Origin: Longimonas sp046498435
GTDB taxonomy: Bacteria > Bacteroidota > Rhodothermia > Rhodothermales > Salinibacteraceae
Reading direction: 5' to 3'
Length of the DNA stretch: 5,303 bases
NCBI RefSeq assembly: GCF_046498435.1
Contig: NZ_JAWOAR010000210.1
Span: 1 to 5,303, forward strand
Each line of letters begins with the position of its first letter. Within the stretch, counting starts at the first letter, position 1. The notes under the pieces are model-generated. The model saw nothing but the letters and a program-made list of their open reading frames with translations. It made no database searches and was not told the origin of the DNA. Position numbers and translations under genes: made by a program. Positions 1 to 5,303 of the stretch are shown here, in pieces.

Positions 1-1035
1 CGCGCCTCCGTTTACGTTCACGATCTCGGGATCGAGGCCCACTTCGCGAATCACGGCCACCGACTGCGCTGCAAAGGCTTCATTCAGCTCCACCAATCCA
101 ATGTCGTCGAGCGAGAGACCGGCCTGGTCGAGCGCTTTCGGGATGGCTTCGACCGGCCCAATGCCCATCAGCTCCGGAGCCACACCGGCCACGGAAAAGC
201 TCACAAGGCGCCCAATCGGGTCGGCGTCGAGCTCGGCGAGCTTCTTCTCACTCACCACGACCGTAGCTGCCCCGCCATCCGAGCGCTGCGAGGCGTTGCC
301 AGCGGTTACGCTGCCGCCCCGGCGAAAGGCCGGTCGCAATCCGCCCAGCGCTTCCAGGCTGGTGTCAAAGCGCGGACCTTCATCGGTATCAAAGGTCACG
401 GACTGCTCCTGCACCTCGCCGTCGTCGTAATGGCGAATGTGCACGTCGAGCGGGACGATCTCGTCGTCGAAGCGTCCGCTCTGGACCGCATCGGCGGCGC
501 GCTCATGCGAGCGCAGCGCAAACTCGTCCTGGTCTTCACGCGAGATGCCGTACTTGTCGGCGACATTCTCGGCGGTGATGCCCATTGACACAAAGTAGTC
601 GGGGTCGGTCTCTGTAAGCTCTGGATCCGGCTGAAAGTAGAAGCCGCTCATGGGCACGTGGCTCATGGATTCAGCCCCGCCCGCCACCATCACGTCGGCC
701 TGACCGGTTACGATCGCTTGCGTGGCCATCGCAATGGTCTGCAGGCCCGAGGAGCAGAAGCGGTTCACGGTGGCGCCGGGCACGTGGTCGGGCAGCCCCG
801 CTTTCTGAGCGATGGCACGGCCCATGTTCATGCCCTGCGGACCTTCCGGAAAGGCACAGCCCATAATCACGTCCTCGACATCGTCCTTGCTCAGTCCCGG
901 CACGCGGTCAATGGCGCCTTGAACGGCAACAGATCCGAGCTTTTCGGGACGCGTAGTGCGCAGCGTGCCGCGATCCGCCTTGCCCACGGCGGTACGCACA
1001 CTGCTCATGATAAATGCTTCGTTGGTTGCTTGCAT
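1..1035 (-). CDS. fadA: 3-ketoacyl-CoA thiolase (acetyl-CoA C-acyltransferase), 3' end beyond window
   Basis: The gene reads leftwards and is open for 345 codons to the window edge, with its stop codon outside. The enzyme performs the last beta-oxidation step: CoA-dependent cleavage of 3-ketoacyl-CoA into acetyl-CoA and a shortened acyl-CoA, in the cytoplasm. Visible thiolase signatures are the N-terminal strand with SVRTAVGK (residues 12-19), the nucleophile loop VNRFCSSGLQ with Cys94, AGGAESMS (about 118-125), SVTAGNASQRSDGGAA in the middle, and NEAF at 318-321. The sequence stops in NVNGGA, just before the expected GHP histidine loop and the C-terminal CxG cysteine, so about 45 residues are missing if it has the usual length near 390. 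ATG at 1033-1035 is chosen because it places the first strand correctly; a second ATG at residue 10 would cut that strand. No Shine-Dalgarno is seen. It resembles recalled Bacillus FadA closely and lies downstream of fadN on the same strand, so co-transcription is likely. Confidence 0.95.
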   Translation of the reverse strand, partial: MQATNEAFIMSSVRTAVGKADRGTLRTTRPEKLGSVAVQGAIDRVPGLSKDDVEDVIMGCAFPEGPQGMNMGRAIAQKAGLPDHVPGATVNRFCSSGLQTIAMATQAIVTGQADVMVAGGAESMSHVPMSGFYFQPDPELTETDPDYFVSMGITAENVADKYGISREDQDEFALRSHERAADAVQSGRFDDEIVPLDVHIRHYDDGEVQEQSVTFDTDEGPRFDTSLEALGGLRPAFRRGGSVTAGNASQRSDGGAATVVVSEKKLAELDADPIGRLVSFSVAGVAPELMGIGPVEAIPKALDQAGLSLDDIGLVELNEAFAAQSVAVIREVGLDPEIVNVNGGA

Positions 1036-1080
1036 AGTTGGATTCGTTGGCTTTGTTAAGGGATGCGAGTGGACACTCTA

Positions 1081-1262
1081 GTGCTGCGTCACGCGTGCTT
1101 GTTTGGGTTATTTGCGCGCACGAAATCCCTCTCCCTAAATCCCCCTCGTCTGAGGGGGACTTCAATGGGAGTGTCCTATGGTTCCTTCCTCCCTGGGGAG
1201 GAAGGCTAGGATGGAGGGGAAAACGCGCATCTGACCCCAATCATTTAGGTGTGACACAGCGT
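1081..1262. mobile_element. MITE-like element 1, TA-flanked inverted repeat with hairpin core
   Basis: This 182-base segment is flanked by TA on both sides (1079-1080 and 1263-1264). Its ends are imperfect inverted repeats: GTGCTGCGTCAC at the left, and ACGCTGTGTCAC when the right end is read inward on the minus strand. By hand count 19 of the first 29 bases match, and similarity continues to about 45 bases per arm with one gap. The right arm matches the left arm of the element at 3888-4186 at 23 of the first 29 bases, so this is a repeated family and not a chance palindrome. It has no coding capacity. A TA duplication is typical of elements mobilised by Tc1/mariner-IS630-type transposases, so it may be a non-autonomous derivative; no transposase gene is present here. 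It nearly fills the fadN-fadA gap, and its right end lies within the fadN stop codon. Confidence 0.68.
1126..1220. repeat. Hairpin-rich palindromic core of element 1
   Basis: This pyrimidine/purine-asymmetric block contains two strong hairpins. The first is CCCCCTC (1141-1147), loop GTCT, GAGGGGG (1152-1158), with an extra T-A pair outside. The second is CCTTCCTCC (1184-1192), loop CTGG, GGAGGAAGG (1197-1205). The flanks TCCCTCTCCCTA (1126-1137) and TAGGATGGAGGGGA (1207-1220) are also approximate inverted copies, so the whole block can fold as one structure. It resembles intergenic REP-like repeats I recall from Bacteroidota and other bacteria. No clear T-run follows either hairpin on the minus strand, so neither is a textbook terminator. 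In a fadN-fadA transcript it would form a structured spacer that could stabilise or attenuate the message. Confidence 0.7.
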
Positions 1263-3670
1263 TAGTTGCGCAGCGGCTTATTGTGCTTCAGGATGTGCTC
1301 CACACGCGCCTGGGTCTTCTCTTCACCCAAGAGACTCAAGAACACCTCCACCTCCAGATCCAGCAGGTACTGCTCATCGACCTCTTGCGGCGCGGTCAGG
1401 TCGCCGCCGGTCATCACGTAAGCCAGCTTATGCGCCAGGAACTGGTCGTACTCGCTGATGTAGCCGCCCTCCTTGTACTGGTGCAGCGCCACGTCGAAGG
1501 CCGCGCGTCCAGGCTCGCCCAGCACCTTGATGCGGTCGAGCGTCGGCGGCGGCAGGTAGCCCTGCTCGCTCTTGGCAATGACCTGCTGCTTCGCCACATG
1601 CAGACGCCGCTTGTCGTGCATCACGATCGTCGTGTGCTCCGGCAGGATGCCGTTGTCGATCGCCTGGTGCGCACTTTCTGCAACTTCCGCCATCGCGATC
1701 GTCTCGAAGTAGCCACGCAAGATCGCCTGGATGTCGCTCGGGTGGTCGCTCGCCGCGCGCTGATCGGCCCACGCAGCCATGCGCATGGTGCCGGTGCCCG
1801 CAGGAATCAGCCCCACGCCCAGCTCCACGAGTCCGATGTAGGTTTCGAGCGAAGCCACCGGCTGCGGACACGCCATCGCCATCTCGCAGCCGCCGCCCAG
1901 CACTTTCTGATGCGTGGCCACGACCACCGGCTTCGTGGCATAGCGTACCTTCTGGATCGTCTGCTGAAACTGCTTGATGTAGGCACCAATCGCCTGAAAA
2001 TCGCCCTGCAGCGCCGACTCGGCCATCTCGCCCAGGTTGGCGCCTACGCTGAAGTTCTTCCCTTCGTTGCCAATCACCAGCCCGCGCAGTTCAGGCGTGT
2101 CTTCGACCCTCGTAATGGCCTCGTGCAGCCCGCGCATCACCTGCTGGCCCAGCGCATTCGCCTTGGATCGGAACTCAAAGAGCGCCACACCATCGCCCAT
2201 GTCGAGCAGCGCCGCCTCGTCGTTCTCCCAGAGCGTACGTTCGTCATCGGTTTTAATGGATGCGAGGGGGAGTTCGTCGCTCGGGGCGGGGTCGTCAATG
2301 TAGGTGGTGTCGCTCGGACGGTAGACGTGCTGCGCACCGCCATCGGTTCGATAGAACGCGGCATCGTCTCGGTTCGCGAGCGGGTCTATCCAGTCGGGCA
2401 GCGTGCGGTCGCGTTCGGCAAGCGCATCGCGGACCCGCTGCATGCCCAGCGCATCCCACATTTCGAATGGACCCATCTCCCAGCCAAAGCCCCACCGGAT
2501 GGCGCGGTCTACGTCGGCGGGGTTGTCGGTGATTTCGCCGATGCGGTTCGCACTGTAGGCCAGCAGGTCGAGCGTCGTTTCGCGGAAGAAATGCCCCGCG
2601 CGTCCGTCGTCGTTCCAGAGCGCCTGCAAGCGCGCCGTCAGGTCGCCCGCCTTCTTGATCGCACCCAGGTCGCCGAGGTCTTGCTCAGCGGCAGAGGTGT
2701 ATTCCAGCGAGTCCGGATCGACCGACTTAATCTCGCCGTCGTCTTTGGTGTAGAATCCGGCCCGTGTTTTCTGGCCCAGCTTGCCCGCATCCACCAGCTT
2801 CTGCAGCAGGTCGGGCGCGTGGAAGGCCTCGCGCTGTTCGTCGTTTTCGACCTTATCGTAGAGGTTTTCGGTAACGTCGAGCAGCACGTCGAGTCCCACC
2901 AAATCAGCCGTGCGAAAGGTGGCCGACTTCGGGCGTCCCACGAGCTTACCGGTGAGCGTATCGATCTCCTCGATCGTGTAGTCGCCCTCGGTGAAGTACC
3001 GAATCGCCTGCAGCTGCCCGTACACGCCCACGCGGTTGCCGATGAAGTACGGTACATCGTTGGCCACGACGATGCTCTTGCCCAGATGCACGCGCCCAAA
3101 CTGCGCGACGCGCTCCACGAGGTCGGCGTCGGTATCCGCAGTCGGAATCAGCTCCAGCAGCTCCAGGTAGCGCGGCGGATTGAAAAAGTGCGTGCCCAGA
3201 AAGCGCTGCTTAAAGGCGTCGGAGCGCCCGTGCGCAATCTCGTTGATGGGCAGCCCACTGGTGTTCGTCGAGATCACCGCATCACTGGCCGCGTGCTCCT
3301 CGACGCGCTCGTGGATGCTGCGTTTGATGTCCATGCGCTCGACCACCGCCTCAATGACCCAGTCGGCCTCGGCGATGCGCTCGAAGTGGTCGTCGAAGTT
3401 GCCCAGCGTGATGCGCTCGGCCGCCTCGTCGTTCACAAACGGGTCGGGACTGGCCTTGCGCGTCTGTTTAAAGCTTTTGGTGACGACGCTGTTGGGATCG
3501 TCGTCGCCTGCAATGTCGAGCAGGTGTACGTTGAGCCCGGCATTGGCCAGGTGAGCGGCAATTTGTGCGCCCATGGTGCCCGCGCCCAGCACCGCGGCCG
3601 TCCGAAACGGGCGATGCGTGGTGGGCGTGGCCACCTGCAAGGAGCGGGTGGATACAGAGGTCGTTTCCAT
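1262..3670 (-). CDS. fadN: 3-hydroxyacyl-CoA dehydrogenase / enoyl-CoA hydratase fusion (FadN type)
   Basis: This 802-residue bifunctional beta-oxidation enzyme hydrates 2-enoyl-CoA and oxidises 3-hydroxyacyl-CoA with NAD, in the cytoplasm. The dehydrogenase comes first. Its Rossmann motif GAGTMG is at 29-34, with Asp52 at the end of the second strand as expected for NAD. NTSG at 136-139, GTHFFNP with catalytic His161, its partner Glu173, and Asn212 in IGNRV follow. C-terminal HAD-like repeats occupy about 205-420 (KSATFRTADLVGLD, WGFGWEMGPFEMWD). The hydratase lies at about 485-680: oxyanion-hole region FSVGAN (540-545), GGGCE with Glu596, and VELGVGLIP with Glu616, so both catalytic glutamates are kept. 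A helical tail ends in KPLRN, as in recalled Bacillus FadN (YusL). The order is opposite to E. coli FadB, and the length fits FadN. The chosen ATG leaves a 22-residue leader before the first strand; no Shine-Dalgarno is visible. fadA follows on the same strand. The TAA stop overlaps the right end of the inserted element. Confidence 0.96.
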   Translation of the reverse strand: METTSVSTRSLQVATPTTHRPFRTAAVLGAGTMGAQIAAHLANAGLNVHLLDIAGDDDPNSVVTKSFKQTRKASPDPFVNDEAAERITLGNFDDHFERIAEADWVIEAVVERMDIKRSIHERVEEHAASDAVISTNTSGLPINEIAHGRSDAFKQRFLGTHFFNPPRYLELLELIPTADTDADLVERVAQFGRVHLGKSIVVANDVPYFIGNRVGVYGQLQAIRYFTEGDYTIEEIDTLTGKLVGRPKSATFRTADLVGLDVLLDVTENLYDKVENDEQREAFHAPDLLQKLVDAGKLGQKTRAGFYTKDDGEIKSVDPDSLEYTSAAEQDLGDLGAIKKAGDLTARLQALWNDDGRAGHFFRETTLDLLAYSANRIGEITDNPADVDRAIRWGFGWEMGPFEMWDALGMQRVRDALAERDRTLPDWIDPLANRDDAAFYRTDGGAQHVYRPSDTTYIDDPAPSDELPLASIKTDDERTLWENDEAALLDMGDGVALFEFRSKANALGQQVMRGLHEAITRVEDTPELRGLVIGNEGKNFSVGANLGEMAESALQGDFQAIGAYIKQFQQTIQKVRYATKPVVVATHQKVLGGGCEMAMACPQPVASLETYIGLVELGVGLIPAGTGTMRMAAWADQRAASDHPSDIQAILRGYFETIAMAEVAESAHQAIDNGILPEHTTIVMHDKRRLHVAKQQVIAKSEQGYLPPPTLDRIKVLGEPGRAAFDVALHQYKEGGYISEYDQFLAHKLAYVMTGGDLTAPQEVDEQYLLDLEVEVFLSLLGEEKTQARVEHILKHNKPLRN

Positions 3671-3887
3671 AAGAGTCTAAACGCGAATCGTGAGTGGATA
3701 GCGAACAGGAGGCACGGCACTTAACGGTGTTAACTTACAATGCGTCACACACAAATGGAAGCGCTTGCACCGCGCTTTGTTGAGTTTCCAACAGGCTTCG
3801 AAGAGCAGGTGTAGGCTCTGGCGGATCTGGTAGATCGTGGGAGACCGGCCAGATCTTTATCATCAGACCACGTGTGACGCCGCACTA
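3671..3887. other. Upstream region of fadN, no gene seen
   Basis: This is the non-repeat part of the gap upstream of fadN. No reading frame here has a convincing start, composition or family motif. It is locally richer in A and T than the genes, as expected for a promoter region, but I find no convincing -35/-10 pair on the minus strand. It contains the palindrome at 3721-3733, an 8-base perfect palindrome AAGCGCTT at 3759-3766, and a weak GATCTGG/CCAGATC pair (3824-3830, 3849-3855) with an 18-base loop. The fadN promoter most likely lies here, because the second element begins at 3888. Confidence 0.5.
3721..3733. promoter_or_regulatory. Palindrome TTAACGGTGTTAA, possible operator upstream of fadN
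   Basis: Two perfect 5-base arms, TTAAC and GTTAA, flank a 3-base centre, 50 bases upstream of the fadN start. This size, symmetry and place would suit a TetR- or GntR-type repressor site controlling a beta-oxidation operon. It does not match the Bacillus FadR site as I remember it, and no regulator gene is visible in the window. A 13-base palindrome of this kind can occur by chance, so the regulatory role is only inferred. Confidence 0.25.
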
Positions 3888-4186
3888 CTGCTGTGTCACA
3901 GGTCAATGTTTGGGGTGCAACATGCCCCGTTTACATGGTGTCATCTTGAGCGAAGCGGCTCCGCCAAGGAGACGCGAAGTCCTGACACGAGCGAAGCGAC
4001 TGATGAACGCAGTGAATAAAGATCTCCCCCAAGGTGGGCAGGATCCCCTGTCCCGCCGGATCTTCTGAACGCCAGGGAGATGGTTCCCCCGACAGCGGTC
4101 GGGGCTCCGTCGCCTTCCGCTCACCATGACAGGCTTCGTGGGGGCTGATTGCAGGACAACCATCAAAATGAGGGTTGACACAGCAC
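3888..4186. mobile_element. MITE-like element 2, same outer arms as element 1
   Basis: This segment of about 299 bases is flanked by TA on both sides (3886-3887 and 4187-4188). The ends read CTGCTGTGTCA at the left and, read inward on the minus strand, GTGCTGTGTCA at the right: 10 of 11 bases match. The left arm continues CAGGTCAATGTTTGGGGT and matches the right arm of the element at 1081-1262 at 23 of 29 bases. The two arms of this copy diverge from each other after the first 11 bases (18 of 29). The arms are about 51 and 55 bases long, and between them sits a separate inverted repeat (3939-4131). The small open frames on either strand run through the repeat arms and look non-coding. It lies between the exported-protein gene and fadN; without it and one TA copy, the gap would be about 250 bases. 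Confidence 0.62.
3939..4131. repeat. Inner 193-base repeat with TGTCAT ends
   Basis: The ends TGTCATCTTGAGCG (3939-3952) and CGCTCACCATGACA (4118-4131) are inverted copies with 12 of 14 matches. The interior has repeated GAGCGAAGCG motifs (near 3949 and 3989), an AAAGATCTCCC block near 4018, and a perfect hairpin CCCCGAC (4087-4093), loop AGCG, GTCGGGG (4098-4104). The wording TCATCTTGAGCGAAGC...AAAGATCTCCC...ATGACA resembles a dispersed intergenic repeat I recall from many Bacteroidota genomes; that identification is from memory. It codes for nothing recognisable. It could be a separate element inserted inside the outer inverted repeat, or a modular core. Confidence 0.65.
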
Positions 4187-4221
4187 TACGAAGCGGCCCA
4201 CTCGATCGAACAGAGGCAGTT

Positions 4222-4995
4222 CTATTGCTCCGCAAACCGCCAGCCAAACAGCAGGTCGGTGGCGAGGGTGGCGTCGCGGATGTGCAGTTCCAGCGTCTCC
4301 ACGCCGCGTAGCACGTCGGTCGTATCGGTCGTGCTGCGGGGAAAGTGCAGCGTGTTGTGGCGGTAGTGGGCGCGCTCGTCGTTCGACCACGTCATGGGGC
4401 GCGCCCACGTTGCATCAATGCTATCGGGGGCAATCGTCACACCGGTATCGGTGCGCAAAAAGATGTCCCAGCGTGCATTGCGCAGATTGGTGATGCCGTA
4501 GCTGCTGCGACGCTGGCGGTTGACGTAGGTGTGCACGTCGATCAGGATCGAGGCGGCATGCGGGGCATCAACGCGAGAGGCAATCACGCGCTCGGCTTCG
4601 TCGCGGGCATACGCCCCGATGGAGGTCTGGCGGTCGAGTGCGAGCAGACGCAGTTCGCGACTCCACAGCGTGGCGAAGCTGCGCATGCGTCCGGCTTCGA
4701 GGAGTCCATCGTTGCCCCGCCGTGCCCGGTAGCCCGAGGACCACATCTGTTTGAGGCGTCCCAGCGGCGCATCCGCCTGAAACCGAATCCGCTCCGCCTC
4801 GGGCTGCAACTGCACATGGCGCAGCGAATCCACAGGCGGCACGGTTGCCGGTACGGGCAGGAAGCGCGTGGCAATGTCGAGCGGTGCCAGATCGCTGGAT
4901 CCGAGAAGGCCTGTGCATCCAGCGCCTATTGCAAGCACGAGCATGGCCCACAGACCGCTACGAGGCAAGGGGGATGCAGAGAATAGACGCGGCAT
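4222..4995 (-). CDS. Exported protein of unknown function, possible lipoprotein
   Basis: I do not recognise a family for this 257-residue protein. It begins with a basic stretch (MPRLFSASPLPRSG) and a hydrophobic run (LWAMLVLAIGAG, 15-26) followed by Cys27, Thr and Gly, which looks like a signal peptide. Cys27 could be a lipidation site, but the preceding GAG departs from the usual L-x-x-C lipobox, so type I cleavage is also possible. The rest is soluble and polar, with no further membrane segment. A basic-aromatic middle (about 80-115) is followed by a helical stretch (LLALDRQTSIGAYARDEAERVI), then probably beta-rich sequence (SILIDVHTYVNRQRR, WDIFLRTDTGVTIAPDSI) ending with LFGWRFAEQ. The start at 4993-4995 keeps the signal sequence; the next ATG (residue 18) would destroy it. 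It is divergent from the alkyltransferase-like gene and on the same strand as fadN but far upstream, so no functional link is implied. Confidence 0.72.
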   Translation of the reverse strand: MPRLFSASPLPRSGLWAMLVLAIGAGCTGLLGSSDLAPLDIATRFLPVPATVPPVDSLRHVQLQPEAERIRFQADAPLGRLKQMWSSGYRARRGNDGLLEAGRMRSFATLWSRELRLLALDRQTSIGAYARDEAERVIASRVDAPHAASILIDVHTYVNRQRRSSYGITNLRNARWDIFLRTDTGVTIAPDSIDATWARPMTWSNDERAHYRHNTLHFPRSTTDTTDVLRGVETLELHIRDATLATDLLFGWRFAEQ

Positions 4996-5092
4996 AGCAG
5001 GCGGCAGACAACTTCGGCACAGCGAATTGGTATCTGGCAGATGTATCCAATAAACGCCTGCGTAGCCGTATCATCAACCCTATACCGCACAC
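4996..5092. promoter_or_regulatory. Divergent intergenic region between exported-protein and MGMT/ATL genes
   Basis: These 97 bases must hold promoters for both divergent genes. On the minus strand TTGATG (5072-5077) stands 17 bases from TTTATT, a fair -35/-10 pair for the exported-protein gene. On the plus strand TTGGTA (5027-5032) stands 16 bases from AATAAA (5049-5054), and TATACC lies just before the ATG. All are weak matches to sigma-70-type boxes, and Bacteroidota promoters often differ from that pattern. Neither start has a convincing ribosome binding site. Confidence 0.3.
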
Positions 5093-5303
5093 ATGGCGGA
5101 TTCTGACTTCTACCGACGCGTTTGGGCCGTCGTGGAGCGCATCCCTGCCGGATGCGTGGCCACGTACGGCGATATTCCCGAGTATCTGGCCCGCCGGAGC
5201 GCTGCTCGCACGGTGGGCTGGGCGCTTAACGCCGCCGCCGGAACCGCCGTGCCGTGTCACCGGGTCGTGAATCGCAACGGCGCTATCGACGGCCAACCGT
5301 TTG
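5093..5303 (+). CDS. MGMT/ATL-family DNA-binding protein with PCHRV cysteine, 3' end beyond window
   Basis: The first 70 residues are present; the gene continues past the right edge. The protein matches the DNA-binding domain of O6-alkylguanine-DNA alkyltransferases. It has IPAGCVATYGDI (17-28) with the Tyr25 that helps flip the base, SAARTVGWALN (36-46) with the arginine finger Arg39 and the Asn hinge, and the active-site loop VPCHRVVNRNG (53-63) with Cys55. It starts directly with this domain and lacks the N-terminal domain of Ada or Ogt. That is the architecture of alkyltransferase-like (ATL) proteins of about 100-110 residues, which recognise O6-alkylguanine and hand it to nucleotide excision repair. 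ATLs usually carry Trp, Ala or another residue in place of the cysteine; here Cys is retained, so direct alkyl transfer is possible. The ATG is chosen because it immediately precedes the first helix; no Shine-Dalgarno is seen. Confidence 0.88.
   Translation, partial: MADSDFYRRVWAVVERIPAGCVATYGDIPEYLARRSAARTVGWALNAAAGTAVPCHRVVNRNGAIDGQPF

Noticed and set aside
1140..1205. The two hairpins as intrinsic terminators of fadN
   Set aside because: Neither stem is followed by a T-run in the direction of transcription, and both belong to a repeat-type core.
1038..1265. A 75-codon plus-strand frame between fadA and fadN
   Set aside because: It is made almost entirely of the palindromic repeat element and has no coding signature.
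1283..3724. An 813-codon open frame on the plus strand, opposite nearly all of fadN
   Set aside because: The minus-strand frame has complete catalytic motifs of two known domains. The plus-strand translation is rich in Arg, Leu, Val and His, with no recognisable motif, as expected from the antisense of a GC-rich acidic protein gene.
3824..3855. GATCTGG/CCAGATC inverted repeat as an operator
   Set aside because: Arms of 7 bases with an 18-base loop are weak and likely by chance; no supporting context was found.
3837..4247. Several 60-114 codon frames on both strands within the second element
   Set aside because: They run through inverted-repeat arms and hairpins, overlap one another in several frames, and show no family motif.
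4345..4986. A 213-codon plus-strand frame opposite the exported-protein gene
   Set aside because: It shows antisense-type composition and no signal peptide or domain, while the minus-strand frame has a signal sequence at its start and a balanced composition.
1..5303. CRISPR array, tRNA or rRNA genes, transposase gene
   Set aside because: I saw no regularly spaced direct repeats, no cloverleaf or rRNA-like sequence, and no transposase coding region.

Overview
The window looks like chromosomal DNA from a moderately GC-rich bacterium. The proteins are rich in Asp and Glu, none of the genes has a clear Shine-Dalgarno sequence, and the repeat styles recall Bacteroidota-related genomes. My best guess is a halophilic member of the Rhodothermota/Salinibacter side of Bacteroidota. 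This is inference from composition and recalled sequences, not from a search.

Layout, left to right. (1) Positions 1-1035, minus strand: a 3-ketoacyl-CoA thiolase (FadA type) whose last part runs off the left edge. (2) Positions 1036-1261: a gap filled almost completely by a short TA-flanked inverted-repeat element with a hairpin-rich core. (3) Positions 1262-3670, minus strand: an 802-residue fusion with a 3-hydroxyacyl-CoA dehydrogenase first and an enoyl-CoA hydratase second, which is the FadN (YusL) architecture. (4) Positions 3671-4221: a 551-base gap with no credible gene. It holds a small palindrome near fadN and a second element (about 299 bases) with the same outer arms as the first but a different core. 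(5) Positions 4222-4995, minus strand: an unrecognised exported protein, possibly a lipoprotein. (6) Positions 4996-5092: a short divergent intergenic region. (7) Positions 5093 to the right edge, plus strand: the start of a small alkyltransferase-like DNA-binding protein (MGMT/ATL family) that keeps the PCHRV cysteine.

fadN and fadA form a fatty-acid beta-oxidation pair. FadN hydrates the enoyl-CoA and oxidises the 3-hydroxyacyl-CoA; FadA then cleaves the 3-ketoacyl-CoA to acetyl-CoA and a shortened acyl-CoA. In Bacillus the same pair is followed by an acyl-CoA dehydrogenase (fadE), which may lie beyond position 1 here.

The most interesting feature is the pair of elements on either side of fadN. 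Their four outer arms share a consensus close to GTGCTGTGTCA just inside a TA dinucleotide, yet their cores are unrelated. The right end of the first element supplies the last base of the fadN stop codon. Removing the element and one TA copy restores TAG in frame in place of TAA, so the insertion appears to have hit the stop codon without changing the protein while widening the fadN-fadA gap from about 42 to 226 bases.
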